From Sutcliffiella horikoshii (GTDB taxonomy: Bacteria; Bacillota; Bacilli; Bacillales; Bacillaceae_I), in NCBI RefSeq assembly GCF_002157855.1, contig NZ_CP020880.1, positions 1,612,001 through 1,676,000 of the forward strand: a stretch of DNA of 64,000 nucleotides, read 5' to 3'. The notes below the pieces were generated by a model. The model was not told the DNA's origin and searched no databases. It saw nothing but the letters and a program-made list of their open reading frames with translations. Positions 7,335 through 16,900 of this stretch are shown here, one piece after another. Position numbers and translations under genes: made by a program. Every line of letters starts with the position of its first letter. Position 1 is the first letter of the stretch.

Positions 7335-8102
7335 TTGAATATTCAAAACTGTGTAGCCCTAGTAACAGGTGGAGCGTCTGGACTTGGTGAGGCAACCGTT
7401 AGAAATATAGTTTCTAAAGGGGGGAAGGCAATAGTTGCAGATCTTTCAGAAGAAAGAGGTAAAATCCTGAAAGAAGAGCTAGGGGATTCCATTCTATTTG
7501 TAAAATCAAATGTTACAAAGGAAGAAGATGTTTGTAACGCTTTAGATATTGGCATACAAACATTTGGGTACATAAATACAGTGGTGAATTGTGCTGGAAT
7601 TGGAGTGGCACAAAAAGTATTAAACCGAAAAGGGCCACATTCGCTTGACGACTTTTCCAAAGTTATCTCTATTAACCTTATAGGTTCATTTAATGTGATC
7701 CGTTTGGCTGCTGAGCGTATGAAGGGAAATGAACCAAACGAAGAGGGGGGACGCGGTGTTGTCGTAAACACGGCATCTGTTGCAGCCTTTGATGGCCAAA
7801 TTGGCCAGGCAGCCTATTCTGCTTCAAAAGGCGGGATAGTCGGCATGACCTTGCCTATTGCCAGGGAATTCGCATCATTCGGAGTCCGAGTTATGACCAT
7901 TGCACCCGGGCTCTTTCATACTCCAATGTTTGATTCCTTACCAGCTGAAGCAAGGGATTCTCTTGGAAAGATGGTACCATTTCCCTCCCGGCTTGGGTAC
8001 CCGGAAGAGTATGCCCAACTTGTCCAAAGCATCATAGAAAATCCAATGTTAAATGGGGATACCATAAGGCTGGATGGAGCAATTAGGATGCAGCCGAAAT
8101 AA
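7335..8102 (+). CDS. SDR family 3-hydroxyacyl-CoA dehydrogenase (HSD10 type)
   Basis: A 255-aa short-chain dehydrogenase. TGGASGLG at 11-18 binds the nucleotide, NCAG is present, and the catalytic set is Ser in VVNTASVAA (about 147) with Tyr/Lys in YSASK (about 161 and 165). The insert ERMKGNEPNEEGGRGVVVNTAS and the GLFHTPM segment are typical of type II 3-hydroxyacyl-CoA / 2-methyl-3-hydroxybutyryl-CoA dehydrogenases (HSD17B10-like). The start is TTG with GGAGGT seven to nine bases upstream. It is a single gene behind a sigma-54 promoter and probably supplies the dehydrogenase step missing from the acyl-CoA operon at 23.8-32 kb. Confidence 0.85.
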   Translation: MNIQNCVALVTGGASGLGEATVRNIVSKGGKAIVADLSEERGKILKEELGDSILFVKSNVTKEEDVCNALDIGIQTFGYINTVVNCAGIGVAQKVLNRKGPHSLDDFSKVISINLIGSFNVIRLAAERMKGNEPNEEGGRGVVVNTASVAAFDGQIGQAAYSASKGGIVGMTLPIAREFASFGVRVMTIAPGLFHTPMFDSLPAEARDSLGKMVPFPSRLGYPEEYAQLVQSIIENPMLNGDTIRLDGAIRMQPK

Positions 8103-8125
8103 AGATGTTAATAGTTAGAGAGTAA

Positions 8126-8165
8126 AACGGATTTCATTTCATTGATGAGATCCGTATTTTTTTTT
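8126..8165 (+). terminator. Terminator of the dehydrogenase gene
   Basis: ACGGATTTCAT and ATGAGATCCGT form a stem with one mismatch, followed by about eleven T residues. Confidence 0.85.
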
Positions 8166-8234
8166 TGCATGTAAATGCACTTTAAGAACTTTAAGAAGTC
8201 TCAAGTCCTTAATTTGTTAAAGAATAAGTTAAAT

Positions 8235-8430
8235 GGTAAAAGAGAAGCCGTGTCAAGGCCCGAAGAAGAGGAAGGAAAGGTCAAATGGTAACAGAGAGGC
8301 CGTCTCAAGGCCCGAAGAAGAGGAAGGGAAGGTTAAACGGTAACAGAGAAGCCGTCTCAAGACCCGAAGAAGTGGAAAAGAAGGTTAAACAGTAACAGAG
8401 ATCCCATCTCAAAGCCCGAACCAAGAAGAT
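8235..8430. repeat. 52-bp tandem repeat array (about 3.8 copies)
   Basis: Units begin at 8235, 8287, 8339 and 8391, exactly 52 bases apart, and differ by a few bases each (core GCCGTCTCAAGGCCCGAAGA). No reading frame is kept, and the array lies between a terminator and an AT-rich promoter region. Two other arrays with the same 52-base period lie at 32184-32515 and 48304-48512. Confidence 0.9.
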
Positions 8431-8866
8431 TAATTTTACAACTAAATAAAATTTTGTATTTGGTTTTATATGTACAATGGTTAGTTGTAAAAAGATAGTA
8501 AAAATGATTCAAAAGACCCGACTATTTGTTTTTTTTATTAAATTCTATATATTTCAATGTGAAAACGTACATTAATAAACAATTAATCCTTCTAAGGAAC
8601 TATTAAATATTTAAAAGAAAAATTCCTAGTTAGGGCCTAACTAACAGACAGGATTCGACAATCGTTTCAATCAAATTGACTACTTTGAAATCACATGGTA
8701 ATTATTATATAGCTATAAAAAAGCTTCATTAACATTTTGTAGATTTATAAATTAATTTCTATAATTTTTTCATTTAAAAGGGATTATTTGTATAACGTAT
8801 AGGGAATAAGTCTTTTAGAAAATACATATTATGCCACGTTGATAGCGTTGCCTAGGGGGAAGGGCT
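8431..8866. other. AT-rich intergenic region upstream of the lipoprotein-lipase genes
   Basis: This stretch is very AT-rich, with no ORF of note. A short near-palindrome AGTTAGGGCCTAACT lies around 8628-8642. The promoter of the lipoprotein gene should lie here, but many TATA-like sequences make a choice unsafe. Confidence 0.5.
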
Positions 8867-9520
8867 ATGAAGAAATCAATGCTTCTAGGATTAATAAGTT
8901 CGGTACTTTTGATAGGAGGTTGCGGAATGAAACTGGATACAAATGGGAGTCAAGGTGTAGAAGGTGAGCCAAACTCAATTGCATTCAATGATGAGTTTAC
9001 TAAAGATTTTCTGGAATCATCTGATGAAGTTGTGAAAGGACACTATCTCTTTAAATCTCAGACAGAAGGGTATACAGTGTACTTCCCTAAAAATGCTTCT
9101 ATGGACAAAGCAGCTTATGAAAGAGCTGGAGATGAGTTTGAAGCGGTAGGATTTGTAGAAAATGATGAAAATGAAAACCTATCTTTCTATTACAATATCA
9201 ACTATGATGATCAACCGAGAGCAAACGATATAGAGTTTAAATTAGATATGTTTGATACTTATTTAGATTATACTGGGGATTTTGAAGAATATACAAAAGA
9301 CAGTGTTACATATTACTATTCAGAGAATGTATTTGATTTTGAAGGGAAAAAAAGTTTTCAGTATTTTGCTTATATCAAACCTGAAATAGAAAATAAAGGA
9401 ATTAATTTCATCGGTAGTGTTACATGTATAGATTATGAACAACCTTGTAAACAAGATAGTAATGAAGTAAAAGATAAAGTTCTAAATATAATGCATTCAA
9501 TAGATTTTAAATCTAGGTGA
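8867..9520 (+). CDS. Lipoprotein, candidate immunity protein for the adjacent lipase toxin
   Basis: A 217-aa protein with a lipoprotein signal peptide (MKKSMLLGLISSVLLIGGC): lipobox IGGC, lipidated Cys19. The mature part is acidic and rich in aromatic residues and shows no enzyme motif. The start has an AGGGGGAAGGG site. It ends five bases before the lipase-like gene, so the two are co-transcribed. In the S. aureus T7SS lipase toxin system (TslA), a surface lipoprotein (TilA) protects the producer; the position and location of this protein fit that role. I do not recognise the family from sequence, so the immunity function is inference from context. It is visibly AT-richer than the secretion genes downstream. 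Confidence 0.65.
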   Translation: MKKSMLLGLISSVLLIGGCGMKLDTNGSQGVEGEPNSIAFNDEFTKDFLESSDEVVKGHYLFKSQTEGYTVYFPKNASMDKAAYERAGDEFEAVGFVENDENENLSFYYNINYDDQPRANDIEFKLDMFDTYLDYTGDFEEYTKDSVTYYYSENVFDFEGKKSFQYFAYIKPEIENKGINFIGSVTCIDYEQPCKQDSNEVKDKVLNIMHSIDFKSR

Positions 9521-9525
9521 TTTAA

Positions 9526-11562
9526 ATGGCAAATTCCGAAATACTTCATTCAAAACTAATAAAAGCAAGAGTAGCTGAATTAGAATATAAGCAACTAACC
9601 GTCGAAAATATTAGAAGAATATATATTGAAGAAACAGGAAAAGAACCACCTGGTAGCATTACAATATATCACTCAGATGAACTTCCTAAACATGTAAAGG
9701 ATTATGATTCTGGATTTGATGGTACTGTAATCCATTTTATGGATTTAGAAGCAGGCATTAACCAATCTTATACAATCACTAGAGGAAGTGAGATGGGAGA
9801 AAATAATGGAAACGGTCCACCAAGCGATTGGTTATATAATACATTTGGCATATTTGGTGGAAAAGCACAAAATCAATTACAAGACGCTAGACACTTTGAA
9901 AAACATGTAAGTAATGAAATAAATAGTGCAGCAGATAAAGAAGTTAACAATATTATTAGACAAGGAAAACACATTGATCCTGAAACTTTGACTAAATATG
10001 GGATTGGGCACTCTTTAGGTGGGAATCTTATTCAAACTATACAAATATTAGATCAGCCGTTTGAAAATGTTTTAGCAATTAACGATGCTCCCCCTAGCAT
10101 ATATCAACTAGCAGGGCTAGACTTGAAATTTCGACATGCTATATTCAGTAAATTTAATATACGAAATAGAAGATTAGATGACATCTACGAAATAAATCCT
10201 AATAAACTAAAAGGATTCGCAGAAGAATACTACCATGCCCAAGGGCAGAGTATCCATCACTTAACAATAAAAGAAGAAATTTTATACTCTGTCATAGGGT
10301 TTAGGGGATTTTTAGATCTTGGTTCTCGTGAAGTTCTAACTACCTACCCCCAAACAGACGGTATAGCAAAATACATGAATAGAGTTTCAGACGAAAACCT
10401 TTACATCATCCAACAATTCGTCGCAAAACACGCCCCAGCCTACGAAAAATCAGGATTCGACGGGCTAAACAGAAGCATGTTTGGAATTGATCAAAAATTC
10501 TTCACTCTAATTGATGATATCAAACAGGATTGGAAAAAAATCTTCGAACCTCCGAAGTGGAAGCGTGGAGCGGTTCCTATGACGATTGGTGTTATTGGAT
10601 TTGGAAGCTTTACAGTGGATATGCCGTTTGCGTATCCAGTTAAAGAATTTCCAAGTGATTTTTTTTCTAATCAACAAGAGTTTATTTCAAGAGCGTTGGA
10701 GATTAAAGCTAAGTTGCAAGATTTGACAGAAGTTCTGCCTTCCTTACTTGCCTTGGTTGGAGAGATCAGTGAGGATCTGTTGAAGATAATCCAGGTTCAT
10801 GTAGAGGAAATGCTCGGTAGCATACAGCGTATGATTGAGGCGATTGGTAGTGCTGCTTTAGATGTTGGGAAGAACCTGGTTAAAGGGTCCTTTACTAATA
10901 ACTTGTCCCAACATGAGAATATCTTGACGGTAATAGATCTTGCAGTAACGATCGAACAGGAAGGCAGTAATATCCAAAACAGTTACCAAGCAATTATAGA
11001 CGACACGAATGATTTTGTTGGCGAGTTTGGGGATGCCGCTCATGCACATGGAATGGAGCATGTAGTTAACTCATTAAATCAGGTAGAAGGAAGACGTTAC
11101 GAAGGATCTGATTTAATTCGTTATAAAAATGCCACAGATGGCAGGACCATTGAGGTCAATCTATCTTCTGCAGTGAGGATTTATCAACTTGGTCTAGATA
11201 AATGCATGGAAAAGGAAGAAGCACTCACTTCCTGGAGGAGACTGTATTACACAGAATACGTTGATGATCTGGAATTCAGGAAACAGCGGGTGATGAATGC
11301 CATTCACCAAATGGAAGCAAATCCGAGGAATTACAGCCATCTTCTTCCAGTTTCAAGTAGTGATGTGAAAGTAACCAAGATTAATGTTCACGAGTTTATC
11401 AGACCGTTAGATCCCATGTTTCAGGATTCTTTTGAGGGAATGTATCATTACCTTCGGGAGGAAATTGAAAAAGCTAAAGCCATGATCAGTCGAGTTAGAA
11501 AGTCTATTGAAGAATTGTATGAAGAAGATCAAAGTATTTCGAAATTGTTTGAATTACGGTAA
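9526..11562 (+). CDS. Putative T7SS-secreted lipase-domain toxin with C-terminal helical targeting domain
   Basis: A 678-aa protein. The N-terminal half is an alpha/beta-hydrolase-like lipase domain: beta strands near 66-87 (TVIHFMD ... SYTITRGS), then the nucleophile elbow GHSLGG at 161-166 with Ser163, and AINDAPP after it. About residue 340 onward is mostly helical with long amphipathic helices (IKAKLQDLTEVLPSLLALVG, HYLREEIEKAKAMISRVRKS), resembling an LXG-like secretion domain placed at the C terminus. No signal peptide is present, as expected for an ESX substrate. It lies 0.5 kb before esxA. Architecture and context match the reverse-domain T7SS lipase toxins (TslA type). The lipid target is unproven; an intracellular esterase is the alternative. 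The first ~900 bases look AT-richer than the rest. Confidence 0.7.
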   Translation: MANSEILHSKLIKARVAELEYKQLTVENIRRIYIEETGKEPPGSITIYHSDELPKHVKDYDSGFDGTVIHFMDLEAGINQSYTITRGSEMGENNGNGPPSDWLYNTFGIFGGKAQNQLQDARHFEKHVSNEINSAADKEVNNIIRQGKHIDPETLTKYGIGHSLGGNLIQTIQILDQPFENVLAINDAPPSIYQLAGLDLKFRHAIFSKFNIRNRRLDDIYEINPNKLKGFAEEYYHAQGQSIHHLTIKEEILYSVIGFRGFLDLGSREVLTTYPQTDGIAKYMNRVSDENLYIIQQFVAKHAPAYEKSGFDGLNRSMFGIDQKFFTLIDDIKQDWKKIFEPPKWKRGAVPMTIGVIGFGSFTVDMPFAYPVKEFPSDFFSNQQEFISRALEIKAKLQDLTEVLPSLLALVGEISEDLLKIIQVHVEEMLGSIQRMIEAIGSAALDVGKNLVKGSFTNNLSQHENILTVIDLAVTIEQEGSNIQNSYQAIIDDTNDFVGEFGDAAHAHGMEHVVNSLNQVEGRRYEGSDLIRYKNATDGRTIEVNLSSAVRIYQLGLDKCMEKEEALTSWRRLYYTEYVDDLEFRKQRVMNAIHQMEANPRNYSHLLPVSSSDVKVTKINVHEFIRPLDPMFQDSFEGMYHYLREEIEKAKAMISRVRKSIEELYEEDQSISKLFELR

Positions 11563-11567
11563 AGGGG

Positions 11568-11906
11568 GTGGTAGGAATAGGACAGTATAAAACTTCGTAT
11601 GCCTTTGCACCATATGAAGATTTACGGTTTAAGTATCTTATTTTCAATGCGGAGCTTGGGAGAGTCCGTGAGATCAGTGATGAGTTGGCAAGTATCATCA
11701 ACGCGGAACTCGAACTGAGTAAAGGTAAAGTTATTGAACAATCATTACTGGAATTTAATAAGAATCATCGACTGTTTACGATTATCACCAACGATCAGTC
11801 AAGACTGATGACAACCCTTTCCAACAAATACCACGAACATGTTGATGAAATGAATAGGCAAGAGTTGACAATCTTCTATGAAGAGGTCAATGAAACAATT
11901 AGTTGA
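11568..11906 (+). CDS. Small helical protein, candidate targeting partner of the lipase toxin
   Basis: A 112-aa protein starting with GTG, five bases after the toxin gene. Apart from a short aromatic N terminus it is predicted all-helical with charged, evenly spaced hydrophobic residues (FNAELGRVREISDELASIINAELEL ... EMNRQELTIFYEEV). It has no cysteine and no signal peptide. T7SS LXG toxins and TslA need small helical partners (Lap/Tla proteins) encoded next to them for export; size, fold type and position fit. The start is uncertain because GTG and nearby codons share one purine-rich site (AAAGGGGG). Confidence 0.55.
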   Translation: MVGIGQYKTSYAFAPYEDLRFKYLIFNAELGRVREISDELASIINAELELSKGKVIEQSLLEFNKNHRLFTIITNDQSRLMTTLSNKYHEHVDEMNRQELTIFYEEVNETIS

Positions 11907-12033
11907 TTTAGTCGAAATACCTAGAAATATATCAATCTGTGAAAAAAATACTATATTTTGAGGTTTCAAAAATTGGGAATGTGGGTATTTGTGGGTATAT
12001 ATTACTCATTTTCCTTAAATTCCTACTTTAGAA

Positions 12034-12063
12034 TTGACCTCTTAGTTGTGTATTTTTTACAAT
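12034..12063 (+). promoter_or_regulatory. SigA-type promoter for esxA
   Basis: TTGACC (12034-12039), an 18-base spacer, and TACAAT (12058-12063), 35 bases before the esxA start. Confidence 0.65.
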
Positions 12064-12098
12064 AAAAGTAACTTATTAAAGAAATGGAGAGATGTGAA

Positions 12099-12392
12099 AT
12101 GTCAGGAATTATTCGCGTTACCCCTGCAGAGTTAGTTGGAATGTCCACTCGTTACAGAAGTGAAAGCAGCCAGGTTGGAGATCAAATCAACCGTTTAGAC
12201 AACATGATTCGTGAGCTTGAAAGTGTTTGGGAAGGTGAATCAAGCCGTGCATTCAGTGATCAATACCAATCTTTGAAGCCTTCTATCATTCAAATGCAAC
12301 AATTGCTAGAGGATATCTCCGTTCAGCTTAGCAACACTGCTAGAGCACTTGAAGATGCCGATACTCAAATTGCAAGCCAGATTCGCGGGTAA
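12099..12392 (+). CDS. esxA: WXG100 family secretion substrate EsxA/YukE
   Basis: A 97-aa helical hairpin protein, secreted as a dimer by the type VII system and needed for it to work. The WxG turn is W44-E-G46 (SVWEGESSRAF) between two amphipathic helices, and a C-terminal acidic segment (LEDADTQIA) carries the export signal region. The start is the ATG at 12099 (MSGIIRVTP, as in YukE), with GGAGAG 8-13 bases upstream; an earlier in-frame ATG would place that site inside the gene. It heads the secretion operon and is followed by an attenuator-like terminator. Confidence 0.95.
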   Translation: MSGIIRVTPAELVGMSTRYRSESSQVGDQINRLDNMIRELESVWEGESSRAFSDQYQSLKPSIIQMQQLLEDISVQLSNTARALEDADTQIASQIRG

Positions 12393-12437
12393 TTTGTTCT
12401 TACAGAAATAGCTCCCTTCTATAGGGCAGCCAAAAAG

Positions 12438-12484
12438 AAAGAAGGAGCGCCATTCTTTAACAGTTGAATGCGTTCCTTCTTTTA
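12438..12484 (+). terminator. Terminator/attenuator between esxA and yukD
   Basis: AAAGAAGGAGCGC (12438-12450) pairs with GCGTTCCTTCTTT (12470-12482) with one mismatch, followed by T residues. It probably lets esxA be made in excess of the machine genes through partial read-through. Confidence 0.75.
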
Positions 12485-12498
12485 TGAGGTGAAAAACA

Positions 12499-12738
12499 GT
12501 GTACATAGAAATAACAATCGATCTAAAGAACTACCAAAGGGAATCTTTTGACCTTCGACTATCTAACTATCATACAGTAAAAAAAGTCGTTGATATCGTT
12601 TGGCAGGCCGCCTCCCCCGCAACACCTCCAAGGGACGGGGAATGGGTAAAGGTTGTGAACAAACACTTGATACTATCAGGTTCAGACAAGCTTGTAGACC
12701 ATGGCATTACGTCTGGTGACCGTCTGGAAATTTTATAA
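12499..12738 (+). CDS. yukD: EsaB/YukD ubiquitin-like T7SS component
   Basis: A 79-aa protein with a ubiquitin-like fold pattern: strand YIEITIDL, helix VKKVVDIVWQ, then LILSGSDKLVDHGITSGDRLEIL, whose end is diagnostic of YukD. The start is GTG with TGAGGTG upstream. It is a cytoplasmic accessory protein of the Yuk/Ess system, required for secretion in B. subtilis. It is 14 bases from essB. The middle of the protein has an extra PATPPRDGEW loop. Confidence 0.9.
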   Translation: MYIEITIDLKNYQRESFDLRLSNYHTVKKVVDIVWQAASPATPPRDGEWVKVVNKHLILSGSDKLVDHGITSGDRLEIL

Positions 12739-12752
12739 AGGAGCAATCTATC

Positions 12753-13937
12753 ATGGCAGATCAAAGTCGAACATATCTGGAAGAAGAAATAGGGGCAACA
12801 CTTTCCAAAGAAGGTGAAACGATTAAGCTTGTCTTTCAAAAAGAAAAAATCAAATTGGAAGATGCTGCTGAAATTCGGATGCTTCAAGAAATTAACCCAG
12901 CCATACATAAAAAAATTAAAGAAACAGAAGACGAGTTAACACTCATCTATCATCCCCCTCCTGCATTTTCATCTTTCGCTAAAATGAAAAGAAAAGATGA
13001 GAAAAGCAGATGGATCTTTGCCTCTCAATTAATAAAGAGTGTCAAGAATCACTCTCTTTCAAGACTACATCTTCTTATATGTCCCGAAAATATGGTGGTA
13101 GATGAAAGTTTGACCCCCTATTTTCTTCATTATGGCGTGATGGAAAGTCTACCACCCTATGAAAAAGAATCAGAAAAGCTATGGCGGGAAACAAAAGCAG
13201 TCATTGCAGCTGCCATTGACGGGAAATACACCTTCAAAGAGTATCTCAAACTTTATCAAACTTTAGACCTATCACCAGCTGCCAAAACCATAATGAATGC
13301 CAAGGATGAAGAGGAACTATTAACGTTCATTCGTAACGGGATAAAGGGGCTTGAAGAAAAAGAAAAACACTTTATCCGACTTCCAGAAAAACGATGGAAA
13401 ATCACCAAATATGTCACCATAGGTCTCACCGTTCTTTTGTTACCAGCACTCGTATTAGCGATTTATTCCTTTCTTTTCGTTCAACCAAAACAGGCAGCAT
13501 ATGTACAAAGTTCCGAACACTTTCTTAAAAGTGAATACAGTCAGGTGGTTACTACATTAAATGGATATGAAGCAAAAGAGATGCCAAGAGTGGTGCAATA
13601 TAAATTGGCAACTTCCTATATCATCAATGAATCTTTGAATGAAGACCAAAAAGATGCCTTGCAGAACCGCATAACCTTGCAATCCGATCCACAGTACTAT
13701 CAATATTGGATACACATTGGCCGCGGAGAAGCACAAGAGGCGCTTGATATTGCTAGATCATTGGAGGATTCAGAGATAATTCTGTACGCCTTATTGAAAT
13801 ACAAGGAACAAATTAGAGCACAGGACGACCTCTCTGGTGAAGAGAAACAAAACCAACTAGAAGAAGTTCAAGATGAAATTGACGAATATGCAGAAGCAAT
13901 TGAAGCGTTAGATGAAGAGCAAGATGATGCAAACTAA
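12753..13937 (+). CDS. essB: T7SS membrane protein EssB/YukC
   Basis: A 394-aa single-pass membrane protein. The N-terminal pseudokinase-like cytoplasmic domain covers about 1-215. The membrane segment is at about 220-243 (VTIGLTVLLLPALVLAIYSF). The extracytoplasmic helical part (about 245-394) ends in a very acidic tail (EAIEALDEEQDDAN). It binds EssC and forms the core of the secretion channel in Firmicutes. The length is usual for the family. AAAGGAGC precedes the ATG and the gene lies between yukD and essC in the operon. Confidence 0.92.
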   Translation: MADQSRTYLEEEIGATLSKEGETIKLVFQKEKIKLEDAAEIRMLQEINPAIHKKIKETEDELTLIYHPPPAFSSFAKMKRKDEKSRWIFASQLIKSVKNHSLSRLHLLICPENMVVDESLTPYFLHYGVMESLPPYEKESEKLWRETKAVIAAAIDGKYTFKEYLKLYQTLDLSPAAKTIMNAKDEEELLTFIRNGIKGLEEKEKHFIRLPEKRWKITKYVTIGLTVLLLPALVLAIYSFLFVQPKQAAYVQSSEHFLKSEYSQVVTTLNGYEAKEMPRVVQYKLATSYIINESLNEDQKDALQNRITLQSDPQYYQYWIHIGRGEAQEALDIARSLEDSEIILYALLKYKEQIRAQDDLSGEEKQNQLEEVQDEIDEYAEAIEALDEEQDDAN

Positions 13938-13963
13938 CTGCAAGGTTGAAATGAGGTGAGTGT

Positions 13964-16900
13964 ATGAATAATTTCTGGTTGTTCTATCAAAACAACTACC
14001 AAAAGATATCTATAGAAAAAGGTACTGTTACTGTAAGTTCTGAAGTAGAGGATCAGCTTACTGTCCGTAATTTTCCATTTACGGATGGGTCTTTGCTTGT
14101 CGATATCCAAAATGACCAATTCACAGTTAAACAACAGTCCGGTGTAATAGGAAGCGGTACATACAGCCAACCCTTTGAGTGGAAAGACGATAAGAAAGAG
14201 TTAAAAATGGTGCTTACGCCAAGTCCCTCGCAATCCCAGACCTATTATATAGGTAGCAGAGAGCAAGTAGTTTTTTCTAAAAAAGCTGGCGATCAAGGGA
14301 AAACGATTACGTTCATCAGAAACTTTTCAAGAAAATGGGTTGTAAATATTTCTGATGAAAATGGTTATTTGAATGGGCACAAAATAGATGATGGTACCGT
14401 CCTAGAAGTTGGAGATTTGCTACTTTGGTCCTTTATGGAGATCCGGTTGATTGAAGAGGATGTCTTCGAGGTTGCAAGCCATACAGAATATGAGACAGAC
14501 CTTTCTGACATACAGCGACCTCAGTCAGAAATGAAGAAGAAATATCCAAGCTATCGTAGGACACCAAGGATGGTTTATGATCTTCCTGACGAAAAGGTGT
14601 CTCTACAATTTCCTACGCAGGAATCAGATGACAATAATAAAGGTCTGTGGCTCATTATCATGCCTCCACTTATTATGTTGATAGTCATGGGAGTGGTAGC
14701 GCTCGTTGCACCGAGGGGAATATTCATCATTATTTCAATGGTTATGTTTATGACCACACTTATTACGTCAACCGTTCAATTCTTTAAAGAAAAAGCAAAC
14801 CGAAAAAGAAGCGAAGAACGGAGAAGAAGAGTTTATTCGCTTTATCTTGAAAATAAGCGAAAAGAGCTGCAAGAATTAGCAGAAAAGCAGAGTAATGTAC
14901 TCACGTTTCACTTCCCTTCTTTTGAGCGGATGAAATATCTGACAGGAGAGATTTCCGATCGAATATGGGAAAGGTCATTGGAGAGTCATGATTTCTTGCA
15001 ATTCCGTTTAGGACGAGGAAAAGTCCCTTCCAGTTATGAAATATCCATTAACTCTGGGGATATGGCCAATAGGGAGATTGATGATCTTCTTGAAAAGTCG
15101 CAGCATTTGGAAAAAGTATATAGAGAAATCGATAATGTTCCGGTTGTAGCGGATTTATCTAAAGGCGCCATCGGTTTAATCGGGAAAGAATCAGTTATGA
15201 AAAATGAAATTCATCAGATAATAGGTCAGCTATCCTTTTTCCACAGCTATCACGATCTTCGATTTGTGTTTATTTTTAATGAGAAAGAATATGAACAATG
15301 GGAATGGGTGAAGTGGCTACCACATTTCCAGATACCGCAATCATTTGCTAAGGGTCTCATCTATAATGACCAAACAAGAGATCAATTGCTTTCTTCCATT
15401 TATGAAATGCTCAGAGAAAGAGACTTAATGGAAGATAAAGAGAAGGTTTCGTTCTCACCTCATATCGTCTTTATTATTACAGAGCAGCAGTTGATAGCAG
15501 ATCATGTCATTCTTGAATATCTCGAGGGAGACCATAAAGACCTTGGCATTTCGGTCATTTTCGCTGCGGATTCTAAAGAGAGTTTGTCCGATAACATTGA
15601 AACTCTTGTGAGGTATATCAATACCCAAGAGGGAGACATTCTAATCCAAGACAAAAAAGCAGTTTCCATTCCCTTTACATTGGATTCCCATAAAAGAGAT
15701 GGAAACGAAGTCTTCTCGAGAATGCTTAGAACCCTCGATCATCAGGTGGGTATGACAAACTCCATCCCTAATAGCATATCTTTTTTAGAAATGATGAAAG
15801 TAAAAGAAGTTGGGATGCTACCGATACAAGAAAACTGGCTTACAAGAGAGTCTTCTAAATCCTTGGCAGTACCTATCGGGTTAAAAGGTAAAGAAGACAT
15901 ATCTGTACTGAACTTACACGAAAAAGCCCATGGTCCACATGGTCTATTGGCAGGTACAACGGGATCTGGGAAAAGTGAATTCTTGCAGACTTATATTCTA
16001 TCCCTTGCTATTCACTATCATCCGCATGAAGTAGCTTTCCTGCTCATTGACTACAAAGGTGGAGGAATGGCTCAACCGTTTGAAAAAATGCCCCATTTAT
16101 TAGGAGTCATTACTAACATTGAAGGAAGTAAGAACTTCAGTGCAAGGGCACTTGCTTCGATTAAAAGTGAGCTGAAAAGGCGTCAGCGATTGTTTGATCA
16201 GTACAAGGTCAATCATATTAATGCTTATACAGATCTTTATAAGCAAAATAAAGCGGAAGAACCTTTGCCGCACTTATTCCTTATTTCCGATGAGTTTGCA
16301 GAATTGAAAGCGGAAGAACCAGAGTTTATCCGGGAGTTGGTTAGTGCTGCGCGGATAGGAAGAAGTTTAGGTGTTCATCTAATTCTAGCGACCCAGAAAC
16401 CAGGCGGAGTCATTGATGAACAGATCTGGAGTAACGCTCGTTTTAAAGTGGCGTTAAAAGTGCAAGATGCAGATGACAGCAGAGAGATTCTGAAAAATGG
16501 AGATGCTGCTTCCATTACCGTTACAGGCCGGGGGTATCTTCAGGTAGGCAACAATGAAGTATATGAACTATTTCAATCTGCTTGGAGTGGAGCACCTTAT
16601 CTTGAGGATACAACTGAGACAGAAGATGAGGTAGCATTTGTCACGGACCTTGGACTTGTCCCATTGTCCGATGTATCGACATCTAAAAAGAAAAAGAAAA
16701 GTGCTCAAACAGAGATAGGAGCAGTGGTGGAGGAAATCCATTCTGTTCAGCAATATATGGGCATCAGACAACTTAACAGCCCATGGCTCCCTCCTTTAGA
16801 GGCAAGACTTTCCCGCAAGAAGTATATTTCCGAGGAGCAAGGTTTCATTCCACTTGCATTAAAGGATGAGCCTGAAAAACAATCGCAAACGGTTTATGAA

